NCBI RefSeq assembly: GCF_036077095.1
Contig: NZ_CP107960.1
Span: 1,550,001 to 1,614,000, forward strand
Length of the DNA stretch: 64,000 bases
Direction: 5' to 3'
DNA from: Streptomyces sp. NBC_00376
Lineage (GTDB): Bacteria; Actinomycetota; Actinomycetes; Streptomycetales; Streptomycetaceae
Positions 51,999-60,625 of this stretch are shown here, piece after piece (within the stretch, counting starts at the first letter, position 1; every line of letters starts with the position of its first letter). Below the pieces are notes generated by a model, which was given only the letters and a program-made list of their open reading frames with translations, was not told the origin of the DNA and ran no database searches. Both the position numbers and the translations under genes were made by a program.

Positions 51999-52841
51999 AT
52001 GGTTCGGAAGAGGAAGACCGACGGCCGTACGCCGCGTCGGGCACTCTGGTTGAGAACACTGATCGCGATTACGGCGTGCGGCGCCGCAGTGGGTGGCGTG
52101 GCCGCCTACCGGAGCTACTCCGAAGACGCCACCACCGAGCGGCCGGTGACGACGGAAGAGGCGTCCAGGCTGGCGCTGTCGCGGCTGAATCTGTACCAGG
52201 CCAGTCCCGTGGCGGTGACCCTGACCGCCACCGAGGGCGGCGGAGTGGTGGTGCGGGTCAAGGGGGTCGTGGACTACCGGACCCATCGGGCCGTGGGGAG
52301 CTATCAAGTCACCGGGGCCACCGGTACTTCCGGGTCCTCCGCCACCTCCGGGCCGCCCGCCGCCGGGCAGCTCGACCGCGGGCTGATCGTCTGGGACACC
52401 GGCGGCCTCGGCCTGGCCCCCGCGCCCGAGGGCGACGACAAGCAGCCCTGGCAGCAGGCCGAGCACATCCCGCGCTCGGGCTGGTCCTCGCGCTCGTACA
52501 CGACCGATCCCCTGGACGCCGGGCTCCAGTTGCTGATCGGGCTCGGTGCGGACCGTCCCGACAACCCGATGCTGCTCGCCCAGTCCGGGGCCCGATGGCT
52601 GGCGCATGACCGCATCGACGGCCATGACTACGACCGCTTCGCCGGGCCGCGTGCCCAGGGCGCCACGCCCGGGGCGGGGTCCGACGGCGGACGGTCGCCG
52701 CTGACGTACTGGGTCGACGGTGACGGCGGCCTGCGGCGGGTGACGATGCGGATGGCGGGTCTGGGGACACCGACCACCGTGGAGTTCACCGGGCGCGACG
52801 GCCGGGCGAAGCTCCCTGAGGCGCCGTGGGGCACCGGCTGA
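51999..52841 (+). CDS. Membrane-anchored exported protein (LppX/LprG-like C-terminus)
   Basis: 280 residues from ATG 51999 (ATG 51981 possible). After a basic start (RKRKTDGRTPRR) one membrane segment, TLIAITACGAAVGGVAAY, anchors it. The extracellular part has a beta-rich domain (SPVAVTLTATEGGGVVVRVKGVVDYRTHRAVGSYQV) and near the end LTYWVDGDGGLRRVTMRM...PTTVEFTG, reminiscent of LppX/LprAFG-type half-barrel lipoproteins, though without a lipobox Cys. It follows the LAXTG protein by 133 bp, same strand. Confidence 0.75.
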   Translation: MVRKRKTDGRTPRRALWLRTLIAITACGAAVGGVAAYRSYSEDATTERPVTTEEASRLALSRLNLYQASPVAVTLTATEGGGVVVRVKGVVDYRTHRAVGSYQVTGATGTSGSSATSGPPAAGQLDRGLIVWDTGGLGLAPAPEGDDKQPWQQAEHIPRSGWSSRSYTTDPLDAGLQLLIGLGADRPDNPMLLAQSGARWLAHDRIDGHDYDRFAGPRAQGATPGAGSDGGRSPLTYWVDGDGGLRRVTMRMAGLGTPTTVEFTGRDGRAKLPEAPWGTG

Positions 52842-52885
52842 GATCTCAATGCCGGTGCGCCCCGGCTTCCACCGCAGCGCCGTGC

Positions 52886-54253
52886 TCAGCGCGGGCGCGG
52901 CACGGCGTCCACGTCCTTCGGGAGCGGGTACGCGGCCGGGTCGACGGCCCCGGGCAGGCCGGTCGCCGGGCTGCCCGGGGCCGTCGGATCCGGCATGGAC
53001 GGCTGGGCGGGTGGGGCCGGCACCTGGCTGAACGGGACGCCGGGCGGCGGCTGCACCGACGCGGTCCGGCCGGTGGGCAGCGTGCCCCTGCCACGGGTGC
53101 CGCAGCCCGCGCGTCCCTCCAGGCCGTCCGGGCTCTGGGTGTCGGGCCGGTTGCCCGCGAAACAGTTGCCGGGGTCGACCGAGGCCAGCACGAGGTCGAT
53201 GCCGTTGCCGGTGGCACGGTTGCCTTCGACACGGTTGCCGCTCGCCGGGTGCCCCGGCGGGTCGGTGACGACCACTCCGGCCGCCCGGTTGCCCCGGACC
53301 AGGTTGCGCTGGACGCGGTTCGCGGTGCCGCCGCCGATGCCGATACCGATACCGAAGCCCCCGTCCGCCTGCTCGGGTGTGTCGGCGGCGTTGTTGTCGG
53401 CCACCACGTTGCCCGCGATCACCGCGCCGTGCTGCGGGGCGAGGGCCTCCAGGTCGTTGGAGTTGACCGTGACGCCGACCCGGTTGCGGGCGACGCGATT
53501 GCCCAGCACCGACAGGCCGTCCGAGGCATTGGTCAGTTCGATGCCGACCGCGTTGCGCTCCACGGTGTTGCCGCGGACGACGGTGGAGCAGGGCTTGCAC
53601 TGGCCGACGTAGATGCCGGAGTCGGCGTGCCCGGAGGCGTAGGAGTCCTCGATCACGCCGTCGCGCGCGTCAAAGGCGTAGATGCCGTACAGGCCGTTGT
53701 TGTACGCCGTGACCCGGGTCGCGCGGAAGCCGCGGACGGGAGGGAAACGGGTGGTGTCCAGCGGGTCGTAGGCGGAGCCGCCGGCCCCGCGCTGCTGCAA
53801 CCGCTCGTCGGTGACGCCGGTGAACAGCACGCCGTTGGCGAGGTAGCCGTGCACGGTGAGGTTCTCCACCACCGAGCCCGCGCCGGTCACGGTGATGCCG
53901 TTGGCCAGACGCACACCGCCGTCGAAGACCACCTTGTTGCGGTCCGTTCCGCGCAGTACCACGCGGGGCTTGGTGATACGCACGCTCTCCCGGTACACGC
54001 CGGGGCCGATCAGCACCGTCTCGCCCTCACGAGCGGTGTCCACCGCCTGCTGCACCGAGCGGAAATCCTGTGGAACGCGCAGCACACTCCCCGCCGGATG
54101 CCGCGCGTCGGCGGGGGTCGGCTCCGTGCCGGAACATCCGGTGGCCGCCAGCGCGAGCGGGACGACCACTATCGACAGACGCAACACCGCCCGGAACACT
54201 GCCGTCGGGACGGCCGAGCGGTTCAACGGGCGTAAAGCAGACAGGGTTTGCAT
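52886..54253 (-). CDS. Lipoprotein with right-handed parallel beta-helix (NosD-like)
   Basis: 455 residues from ATG 54253. The lipobox is AATGC|SG. RVPQDFRSVQQAVDTAREGETVLIGPGVYRESVRITKPRVVLRG opens a pectate-lyase-like beta-helix. Repeats of the NRVxxN type follow (RGNTVERNAVGIELTNASDGLSVLGNRVARNRVGV, RNLVRGNRAAGVVV). The last 75 residues are Pro-rich. Members bind or process polysaccharide or help metal-centre assembly; specificity unknown. It shares a 30-bp divergent promoter region with the DyP gene. Confidence 0.85.
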   Translation of the reverse strand: MQTLSALRPLNRSAVPTAVFRAVLRLSIVVVPLALAATGCSGTEPTPADARHPAGSVLRVPQDFRSVQQAVDTAREGETVLIGPGVYRESVRITKPRVVLRGTDRNKVVFDGGVRLANGITVTGAGSVVENLTVHGYLANGVLFTGVTDERLQQRGAGGSAYDPLDTTRFPPVRGFRATRVTAYNNGLYGIYAFDARDGVIEDSYASGHADSGIYVGQCKPCSTVVRGNTVERNAVGIELTNASDGLSVLGNRVARNRVGVTVNSNDLEALAPQHGAVIAGNVVADNNAADTPEQADGGFGIGIGIGGGTANRVQRNLVRGNRAAGVVVTDPPGHPASGNRVEGNRATGNGIDLVLASVDPGNCFAGNRPDTQSPDGLEGRAGCGTRGRGTLPTGRTASVQPPPGVPFSQVPAPPAQPSMPDPTAPGSPATGLPGAVDPAAYPLPKDVDAVPRPR

Positions 54254-54283
54254 GGAGGATGTTTTATCGTCTCCAATAAGCCC

Positions 54284-55495
54284 ATGCCCACCCAACACGG
54301 AAATGCGCAGGATCCGTCCCGACCCGCGGCAACCGGTATCGGGCGGCGCCGGGCAATGCTCGCCGCCGGAGCGGTGCTCGCCGCCGGGGCAGGAGCGGCG
54401 GCCGACGAACTGGCGAGGGGCGACCGGCCGGCCGGCCGGGCCACCGCCGGCTCCCCGCCGGCCGAGTCCGCGATTCCCTTCCACGGCGCCCGGCAGGCAG
54501 GTGTCACGGCGCCCCAGCAGCCGGCGACGCACCTGCTCTCCTTCGACCTCCCCCGGACCTCGGCCGCCGCCGACCGGAAGGTTCTTCGCAGCGTCCTCTC
54601 CGCGCTGAGCAGCACACTCGCCACCGCGGCCGCCGACTCCCCGCCGGACCCGCGGCTCCAGGGCGGTGGCACGACCCGGCTCGCCTCCCTGGTCGGCGTC
54701 GGCCCCGCCCTCGCCGCCCGGCTCGACCTCGATGTCCCCGCCTCGCTGGCGGAGTTACCGCCGTTCCCCGGCGACCGCCTCGACCCGCACCGCAGCAACG
54801 GCGACGTCCTGGTCCAGCTGAGCGCGGCCGACCGCTGGACGCTCACCGTCGTCGCCGAACTCGTCGGCAGTGCCGCACAGGCCGCCGGTGCGGTGCCGCG
54901 CTGGACCCAGTCCGGCTTCCTGCCCCACACTCCCCCGGGCACCACCCCGCGCAACCTGTTCGGCTCCAAGGACGGCACCGCCAACCCCGATCGCGCGGCG
55001 GCCGAGCAGTGGGTCTGGGGCCCACCGGGAGCCCACGGGAACGGCACCGTTCTGGTCTACCGCCGGATCCACATGGACGTCGCCGGCTTCGCGGCCCTCT
55101 CCGAGGAGCGGCGCGACCGCGTGATCGGCCGCCGTGCCCGTGACGGAGTCGCCCTCACCGGCACCGCCGAGCGCGACGAGCCGGACATCTACGCCAAGAA
55201 CCCCGACGGTTCCTACGTCATCCCCGCCACCGCCCACGTGCGCCTCGCCAGCCCCCGCTTCGACGGCGGTGCCCGTATGCTCCGTCGCAGTTACAGCTAC
55301 GACGACGGACCGAGCGACCGCGGCCTCCTCTTCTGTGCCTTCATGCGCGACGCCGCCCAGTTCACCCGCGTCCAGAACCGGCTGGCCGCCCGTGACGCGC
55401 TCAACCCGTTCCTCCAGCACCGGGCCTCGGCCGTGGCCTACGTCCTGCCCGGTGCCGGATCCGCCGGGACTCTCGGTGAACGGCTCTGGGCATGA
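54284..55495 (+). CDS. Dye-decolorizing (DyP-type) heme peroxidase, Tat-exported
   Basis: 403 residues from ATG 54284. The Tat signal is TGIGRRRAMLAAGAVLAAGAGAAA. The DyP landmark GxxDG is in NLFGSKDGTANP; the likely proximal heme His is in VYRRIHMDVAGF; a conserved Arg/Phe segment is GLLFCAFMRDAAQFTRVQNRL. Similar to EfeB/DyP-A enzymes that oxidise dyes or release iron from heme outside the membrane. No EfeU/EfeO neighbours. Codon 158 is TTA (54755-54757). The short gap to the divergent beta-helix lipoprotein gene implies shared control. Confidence 0.9.
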   Translation: MPTQHGNAQDPSRPAATGIGRRRAMLAAGAVLAAGAGAAADELARGDRPAGRATAGSPPAESAIPFHGARQAGVTAPQQPATHLLSFDLPRTSAAADRKVLRSVLSALSSTLATAAADSPPDPRLQGGGTTRLASLVGVGPALAARLDLDVPASLAELPPFPGDRLDPHRSNGDVLVQLSAADRWTLTVVAELVGSAAQAAGAVPRWTQSGFLPHTPPGTTPRNLFGSKDGTANPDRAAAEQWVWGPPGAHGNGTVLVYRRIHMDVAGFAALSEERRDRVIGRRARDGVALTGTAERDEPDIYAKNPDGSYVIPATAHVRLASPRFDGGARMLRRSYSYDDGPSDRGLLFCAFMRDAAQFTRVQNRLAARDALNPFLQHRASAVAYVLPGAGSAGTLGERLWA

Positions 55496-55532
55496 GGTCC
55501 GCCCGGCTCACGCGTTCACCGCCCCGACCGTT

Positions 55533-56945
55533 TCAGCCCGCGATCCGGGCCATCCACTCCTCGACCTCGTCCGCCGACCTGGGCAGTCCGGCCGACAGGT
55601 TCTCGTTGCCGTCCTCGGTGACGACCAGGTCGTCCTCGATCCGGACGCCGATGCCGCGCCACTCCTCGGGCACGGTGAGGTCGTCCGGCTGGAAGTACAG
55701 GCCGGGCTCGACGGTGAGCACCATGCCCGGCTCCAGCACGCCCTCGACGTACTCCTCGTTGCGGGCATGCGCGCAGTCGTGGACGTCCAGGCCGAGCATG
55801 TGGCCGGTGCCGGCCATCGTGAAGCGGCGCTGGAGGCCGAGCTCGTACGCGCGGTCGGCGGGGCCCTCGATGAAGCCCCACTCGACCAGTCGTACCGCCA
55901 GGTGGCGCTGGGAGGCCTCGTGGAAGTCCCGGTACGCGGCGCCCGGCTTGACAGCCGCCATGCCGGCCTCCTGGGCCTCGTACACCGCGTCGTAGACCTT
56001 GCGCTGCAGAGGAGTGAAGGTGCCGCTGATCGGCAGGGTGCGGGTGACGTCGGCGGTGTAGAGGGTGCGCGTCTCCACGCCCGCGTCGAACAGGAGCAGC
56101 TCTCCCGGGCGCACCGGACCGTCGTTGTCCGTCCAGTGCATGATCGTGGCGTGCTCGCCCGCGGCGCAGATCGAGCCGTAGCCGACCGCGTTGCCCTCGA
56201 GGCGGGCGCGGCGGAAGAAGGTGCCCTCGATCCACCGCTCGGACGTCTCTATCGCGCCGGAGAGCTCACCGATCGCGTCGGTGAATCCCCGTACCGTGGA
56301 GTCGACGGCCTTGCGGAGCTCGCCGATCTCCCAGTCGTCCTTGACGAGGCGGAGGTCGCTGAGCGCCTCTTCGAGTTCGGCGTCGCGCTCCTCGTCGGTC
56401 GTGACGGCGCCCTCCAGGGACGGGTCGATGCCCCGGACGATGCGGGTCGGCGCACCGGAGGCGGCGGCGAGGTCGGCGGCCGCCGTGCGGACGTCCCGGC
56501 AGGGCAGGCCGAGCACCAGCTCCGACTCGGCCAGGGAGCGGCGCCTGCCCATCCACAGCTCGGCCGTGGAGCCCGTCCAGAACTCGTCGTTGTTCCTGCT
56601 GTCCCGCGGCAGCTGGTAGCAGTAGGCGTCATGGCCTCCGTCCGCGCGGGGTTCGAGGACGAGAGCACCGTCCCGGGCCTGGTCCCCGGTCATGTGCACG
56701 TAACCCGTGTACGGGCGGAACGGGTAGGTGTCGTCGTTCGAACGGGTCTTGAGGTTCCCGGAGGGGATCACGAGGCGCTCGCCCGGGAAGCGCGCGGAGA
56801 GCGCGGTGCGGCGGCGGGCCGCGTACGGGGCCTGCTCGTCGAGCTGCAGGTCGTGCCGCTCGGTGTCCGCCCAGCCCGTCCGCATCAGAGCGGACAGTTC
56901 CTCGGAGATCCCTGAGTAGAGACCGTTCTTTCGCCCCTTGGCCAC
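55533..56945 (-). CDS. pepP: Xaa-Pro aminopeptidase (aminopeptidase P)
   Basis: 470 residues from GTG 56945, with GGAAGG 8 bp upstream. An N-terminal creatinase-like domain (to about 210) precedes the pita-bread fold with metal ligands in LLFDAGVETRTLYTADVTRTLP (two Asp), GTGHMLGLDVHD (His), TVEPGLYF (Glu) and VRIEDDLVVT (Glu). It removes the first residue when proline is second. It is convergent with the DyP gene (37 bp) and divergent from the regulator at 57164. Confidence 0.93.
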   Translation of the reverse strand: MAKGRKNGLYSGISEELSALMRTGWADTERHDLQLDEQAPYAARRRTALSARFPGERLVIPSGNLKTRSNDDTYPFRPYTGYVHMTGDQARDGALVLEPRADGGHDAYCYQLPRDSRNNDEFWTGSTAELWMGRRRSLAESELVLGLPCRDVRTAAADLAAASGAPTRIVRGIDPSLEGAVTTDEERDAELEEALSDLRLVKDDWEIGELRKAVDSTVRGFTDAIGELSGAIETSERWIEGTFFRRARLEGNAVGYGSICAAGEHATIMHWTDNDGPVRPGELLLFDAGVETRTLYTADVTRTLPISGTFTPLQRKVYDAVYEAQEAGMAAVKPGAAYRDFHEASQRHLAVRLVEWGFIEGPADRAYELGLQRRFTMAGTGHMLGLDVHDCAHARNEEYVEGVLEPGMVLTVEPGLYFQPDDLTVPEEWRGIGVRIEDDLVVTEDGNENLSAGLPRSADEVEEWMARIAG

Positions 56946-57163
56946 GGCGTACGCCTTCCTTTCGATGGGTTCCTCGTGCGGGTTCCTCGCCTGCGAGGGG
57001 TGGAGCGCGGCCGTACGGACGGCCCTGCTCGCGGTGGCGCCCGGCGCCCTCGCCGCCGCCGGTCGTCGGCGGCTCCAGGACGGTAACCCGCGCCGCGCAC
57101 GTATGGTGCCGAGGAGTGCCACTGGCACGGATCGGCCACATCCGCCGGCCGGAGGCGTCGATA

Positions 57164-58156
57164 ATGGGGCACATGACGAACGCGAGACTCGGCGAGGCGC
57201 TTCGGCTGCTGGGCATCGGTCACGAGGCGAGCCGGGTCTATCCGGCACTGCTCGAACTGGCCCCCGCCCCGCTGAGTGCGATCGCAGAAGCGGCCGGTCT
57301 GGACGGTGCGGACCTGGCCGCCGCGTACGGGGCACTGGTCGATGCCGGTCTGGCCAGTGCCGCCGAGGAGGGCGGGGACGTGGTGGCCCCGGTTCCGCCG
57401 GCCGCCGGGCTGGAGATCCTCGCCCGGCACCGTGCGGCCGAGGTCGAGGAGTCGCGCATCACCGTCGGGGGCGCGTTCGAGTCGTTCCGGCGGCAGCGGC
57501 TCGCCGCGTACAACGACGATCTCGTGGAGGTCGTCACCGGCGAGGCCATCGGCCCCCGGATGCGTCAGGCCTGGGCGAGCGCCCGCGAGCAGATCCGGCA
57601 GTTGGAGTCACCGCCGTACTTCCCCCTGCCCGGAGCCACGGACGACGCGCTGGCCACCCTCGCCAGGGGCGTGACGCAGCGGGTCGTGTACTCGCGGGAG
57701 TCGCTGGAGCATCCGGGCCGCCTGAAGGATGCCATCGAGCCGTGCATCAGGGCCGGCGAGCAGGCCCGGGTGCTGCCGTCGGTGCCGGTCAAGCTCATGA
57801 TCATCGACGAGGCGTACGCACTGGTGTCCCTGTCGATCCAGGAGGCGGACGTACACAACACCATGCTGATCGTGCAGCCGTGCGGGCTGCTCTCCGCACT
57901 CATGGCGCTGTTCGAGCAGTCCTGGCACAACGCGCTGCCGTTCCACGGCCGCACCACTCGCCCGGGCGGCCTGCAACCCGCCGACCGCCGTCTGCTGTGG
58001 CTCCTCGCCGGAGGCGCCGGCGACGACGTGATCGCCCGGGAACTGGGCATCAGCCGCCGCACGCTCTTCCGCCGCCTCCAGGTCCTGATGGCCCGGCTGG
58101 GCGCCGCGAACCGCTTCCAGATGGCCTTGCAGGCGCAGCGCAACGGATGGCTGTGA
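57164..58156 (+). CDS. TrmB/LuxR-type transcriptional regulator
   Basis: 330 residues from ATG 57164, with GGAGG 8 bp upstream (ATG 57173 possible). The N-terminus is a TrmB-like winged helix (LLGIGHEASRVYPALLELAPAPLSAIAEAAGL). The middle resembles a phospholipase-D-like/ligand domain (QRVVYSRESLEHPGRLKDAIEPCIRAGEQARVLPSVPVKLMIID). The C-terminal helix-turn-helix is DVIARELGISRRTLFRRLQVLMARLGA, as in LuxR-family output domains. Common in Streptomyces; target unknown, possibly pepP divergently. Confidence 0.85.
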   Translation: MGHMTNARLGEALRLLGIGHEASRVYPALLELAPAPLSAIAEAAGLDGADLAAAYGALVDAGLASAAEEGGDVVAPVPPAAGLEILARHRAAEVEESRITVGGAFESFRRQRLAAYNDDLVEVVTGEAIGPRMRQAWASAREQIRQLESPPYFPLPGATDDALATLARGVTQRVVYSRESLEHPGRLKDAIEPCIRAGEQARVLPSVPVKLMIIDEAYALVSLSIQEADVHNTMLIVQPCGLLSALMALFEQSWHNALPFHGRTTRPGGLQPADRRLLWLLAGGAGDDVIARELGISRRTLFRRLQVLMARLGAANRFQMALQAQRNGWL

Positions 58157-58297
58157 ATTCGTCGACACCTTGGCGATGTGTTTCCAACAGGCCTCCGGGG
58201 AACGCCACTTGCAGCCATCGGCCGACATTCCTCAGCGTGTCCGCCCCGCCCAGCTGCCCCGAGCCGGCGGCGTGACCCCGGACCGCTGAAGGACACC

Positions 58298-58480
58298 ATG
58301 AAGAGAATCCTCCCCGGGGCCATACCGGCCGCGGGGCTGCCGGCCTCGGCACAGGCGGCACCGGCCGTCGGCTCCCCCGCGCGGGACACCGGCACCGCGG
58401 CCGCGACGACCGGCACCTCCCTCGTCACCGACGAGTACGCGGCGGGCATCGCCTTCACCGGCGCGTGGACCAAGGGGTAG
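58298..58480 (+). CDS. Small secreted peptide or gene remnant
   Basis: 60 residues from ATG 58298, with GAAGGA 6 bp upstream. A short signal-like start (RILPGAIPAAGLPASAQA) is followed by Ala/Thr-rich residues and a stop after FTGAWTKG. Reading on past the stop gives a few more protein-like residues (TPDALLCRELQDSTG), so it could be the start of a larger exported protein interrupted by a stop. Confidence 0.4.
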   Translation: MKRILPGAIPAAGLPASAQAAPAVGSPARDTGTAAATTGTSLVTDEYAAGIAFTGAWTKG

Positions 58481-58552
58481 ACGCCCGACGCCCTGCTCTG
58501 CCGCGAGTTGCAGGACTCCACCGGCCCGCGCCCGCACACCCCTGACGTCTGT

Positions 58553-58571
58553 TTAGGTTAGGCTAAGCTAA
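58553..58571. promoter_or_regulatory. Iron box (DmdR/IdeR type)
   Basis: TTAGGTTAGGCTAAGCTAA matches the actinobacterial iron-box consensus TTAGGTTAGGCTAACCTAA in 18 of 19 positions. It lies 47 bp before the ArgB-like kinase gene, which should therefore be derepressed when iron is scarce. Confidence 0.88.
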
Positions 58572-58618
58572 ATAGGCGTCAGGGGTGACTCGGACGAACG
58601 ACCAGGGTGGGGGCAGAC

Positions 58619-59527
58619 ATGGGACCGGTCGTCACGGAGGGCGCGGATGCGCATCCGTCCGCCAGGCCGCTTCGCCGGCCGGAGGAACCGCGCGGCGGAA
58701 CGGTCGTCGTCAAGTTCGGCGGCAACGCCATGGTGGACCCGGAACTGCAACGGACGTTCGCCCGCGACATCGTGGAGCTGTGGCGCACGGGACTGCGCCC
58801 GGTCGTCGTGCACGGGGGCGGGCCGCAGATCAGCTCGATGCTCGACCGCCTCGGCCTGGAGACCCGTTTCGAGGCGGGGCTGCGAGTGACCACCCCGGAG
58901 ACCATGGAGGTGGTGCGCATGGTGCTGAGCGGCCGGGTCCAGCGGGAGCTGGTCGGCCACATCAACGCCCATGGGCCCTTCGCCGTCGGCATGACGGGCG
59001 AGGACGCGCACACCATGACGGCGGTACGGCGGCCGGCCCGGGTGGACGGCCGGGTGGTGGACATCGGTCTCGTCGGTGACATCGTGGACGTGAACCCGGG
59101 CATGGTGGGCGCGCTCCTGGAGCAGGGGCACATCCCGGTGGTCTCCCCCGTGGCACGCGGCGAGGACGGACAGGTCTACAACGTCAACGCCGACCTCGCG
59201 GCGTCCGCCCTCGCCGTGGCGCTCGATGCCGAGCGGCTGGTGATGCTCACCGATGTGGCGGGGCTGTACGCGGACTGGCCGCACAGCACCGAGGTGATCG
59301 GCCGGTTGACCGCCGACGCGCTGGACGGGCTGCTGCCGGGGCTGGCCGGCGGGATGCTGCCGAAGATGGAGGGCTGCCTGCGGGCCGTCCGCGGCGGCGT
59401 GGGCCGGGCGCAGGTGCTCGACGGCCGCGTGCCGCACGCCGTGCTCCACGGTGTCCTCGGCGGGCCCGGCCCCGGCACCACCGTGGTTCCCGGCGACGGC
59501 CCGGAGCACGGCAGCGGCACCGTCTGA
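58619..59527 (+). CDS. N-acetylglutamate kinase paralogue in siderophore cluster
   Basis: 302 residues from ATG 58619, with GGGGG 6 bp upstream. All ArgB blocks are present: [103 protein letters not shown] and MLPKMEGC. It phosphorylates N-acetylglutamate, the second step to ornithine and arginine. The iron box upstream and the NRPS context indicate a dedicated copy that boosts precursor supply. A polar 30-residue N-terminal extension differs from housekeeping ArgB. Confidence 0.9.
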   Translation: MGPVVTEGADAHPSARPLRRPEEPRGGTVVVKFGGNAMVDPELQRTFARDIVELWRTGLRPVVVHGGGPQISSMLDRLGLETRFEAGLRVTTPETMEVVRMVLSGRVQRELVGHINAHGPFAVGMTGEDAHTMTAVRRPARVDGRVVDIGLVGDIVDVNPGMVGALLEQGHIPVVSPVARGEDGQVYNVNADLAASALAVALDAERLVMLTDVAGLYADWPHSTEVIGRLTADALDGLLPGLAGGMLPKMEGCLRAVRGGVGRAQVLDGRVPHAVLHGVLGGPGPGTTVVPGDGPEHGSGTV

Positions 59528-59550
59528 CCGCGTCGGACACCCTCGGAACG

Positions 59551-59592
59551 GCCGATGGCCGCCCCGGACGCCGGTCCGGGGCGGCCATCGGC
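59551..59592. terminator. Very strong hairpin terminator of the kinase gene
   Basis: A 19-bp perfect stem (GCCGATGGCCGCCCCGGAC and complement) with a 4-nt loop, 23 bp after the stop. Confidence 0.85.
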
Positions 59593-59602
59593 GCACATGC
59601 AG

Positions 59603-59683
59603 GAGGGGCCGCCATCGGTGCACCTGCGCGAGGGGCCGCCATCGCTGCGCATGCGCGAGGGGCCGCCATCGCTGCGCATGCGC
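59603..59683. repeat. Three tandem 27-bp repeats
   Basis: Units begin at 59603, 59630 and 59657, each GAGGGGCCGCCATCG plus a variable TGCGCATGCGC-like end; units 2 and 3 are identical. They lie between the kinase terminator and the stop of the convergent acetyltransferase gene. The CCGCCATCG part repeats the arm of the neighbouring terminator. Confidence 0.75.
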
Positions 59684-59692
59684 GAGAGGTGG

Positions 59693-60217
59693 TCAGAGGA
59701 TCTTCGCGAGGATCCGTGCGTCGCGCCGTGGGTCCAGGGACTCCACCCAGGACGAGGGCGCCGGACGCGCGGTCGTGGTCGCGAAGCCGTGGCGGAGGAA
59801 CAGGTCACCACCGCCGGTCGTCGCCGTGAACAGGGCGTCCAGCGACCGGGCGCGCGCCGTGGCCAGCAGAGCGCGCAGGAGCCCGGCTCCCACGCCGCAC
59901 CCCTGCCGGTGCGCGGCGACGCAGAAGTTGTACACGACGCCCACGGACCCGCGGCCCTCCCCCGGACCCGGCGGGTACACCCGCAGGCCGACGCAGCCTT
60001 CGAGCGGGGATCCGGGAGCCTGCGCCACGAGGAAGTCGGCCGCGCGGGCGGCGTAGAGCGAGGCGGGCCGCTCCCGCAGCGACCCCGAGCGCACGAAGGG
60101 CCGGGACAGTCCGGCGAGTGCGGCGGCGTCCTGGGGGTGGGCGGGGCGCACGGAGTGTGTCGGCGCAAAGGGCGCGGGCGGCAGCGGAGGAGCCGGGCGC
60201 GGCGTGGCAGTGATCAA
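59693..60217 (-). CDS. GNAT N-acetyltransferase, ArgA-like (N-acetylglutamate synthase type)
   Basis: 174 residues. The fold is visible in VRPAHPQDAAALAGLSRPFVRSG, DFLVAQAPGSPLEGCVGLRV, the acetyl-CoA loop FCVAAHRQGCGVGAGLL and LDALFTATTGGGDLFLRHGF. The last block and the closing DPRRDARILAKIL resemble the short actinobacterial N-acetylglutamate synthases. The start ATG 60217 is 11 bp after the mbtH stop, so it shares the iron-regulated transcript. With the ArgB-like kinase it would supply the first two arginine-pathway steps. A plain acyltransferase for siderophore tailoring is the alternative. Confidence 0.75.
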   Translation of the reverse strand: MITATPRPAPPLPPAPFAPTHSVRPAHPQDAAALAGLSRPFVRSGSLRERPASLYAARAADFLVAQAPGSPLEGCVGLRVYPPGPGEGRGSVGVVYNFCVAAHRQGCGVGAGLLRALLATARARSLDALFTATTGGGDLFLRHGFATTTARPAPSSWVESLDPRRDARILAKIL

Positions 60218-60227
60218 GACTTCGGGG

Positions 60228-60437
60228 TCAGTCGGTGGCCGCCGCGAGGGACCGGGGGCGCAGGTCGGTCCAGTGGGTCTCGATGTAGTCCAGGCAGGCC
60301 TCGCGGCCGTTCTCGTCGAGGGCGATCGTCCATCCGCCGGGTACCTCCGCGAAGGACGGCCAGAGCGAGTGCTGTCCCTCGTCGTTCACCAGGACCAGGA
60401 AGCGGCCTTCGGGGTCGTCGAAGGGGTTGGTGCTCAT
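60228..60437 (-). CDS. mbtH: MbtH-family NRPS chaperone
   Basis: 69 residues, the family's usual length. [37 protein letters not shown] and the ending [14 protein letters not shown] carry the invariant Trp, Ser-Leu-Trp and Thr-Asp-Leu-Arg-Pro positions. It binds adenylation domains and keeps them soluble and active. It is transcribed leftward from the iron-box region at 60541-60578. Confidence 0.95.
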   Translation of the reverse strand: MSTNPFDDPEGRFLVLVNDEGQHSLWPSFAEVPGGWTIALDENGREACLDYIETHWTDLRPRSLAAATD

Positions 60438-60540
60438 GTGTCGGTGCCTCCTCGGGGCCGACGGGCCGGTGACGGCGGCGTCGTGAGTGTGCGTCAGGGC
60501 GCGGGTGCGGGTGGGATCGGAGCTGAAGCGAGCAGAGTTA

Positions 60541-60578
60541 TTAGGTTAGGCTCACCTAATACAAGGTGAGCCTAACCT
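60541..60578. promoter_or_regulatory. Double iron box in inverted orientation
   Basis: The first box, TTAGGTTAGGCTCACCTAA (60541-60559), is an 17/19 match to the consensus. A weaker mirror copy follows. Together AGGTTAGGCTCACCT (60543-60557) and AGGTGAGCCTAACCT (60564-60578) form a perfect 15-bp inverted repeat with a 6-nt centre. It lies between divergent mbtH and esterase genes and probably controls both. Confidence 0.88.
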
Positions 60579-60625
60579 CTTCCCCTTCCCTCTCACAAGG
60601 AGATGCCGATGCGAAGGAGATGCCG

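Noticed and set aside
59603..59683. Three 27-bp repeats as a CRISPR-like array
   Set aside because: Units are directly adjacent with no spacers and there are no cas genes.
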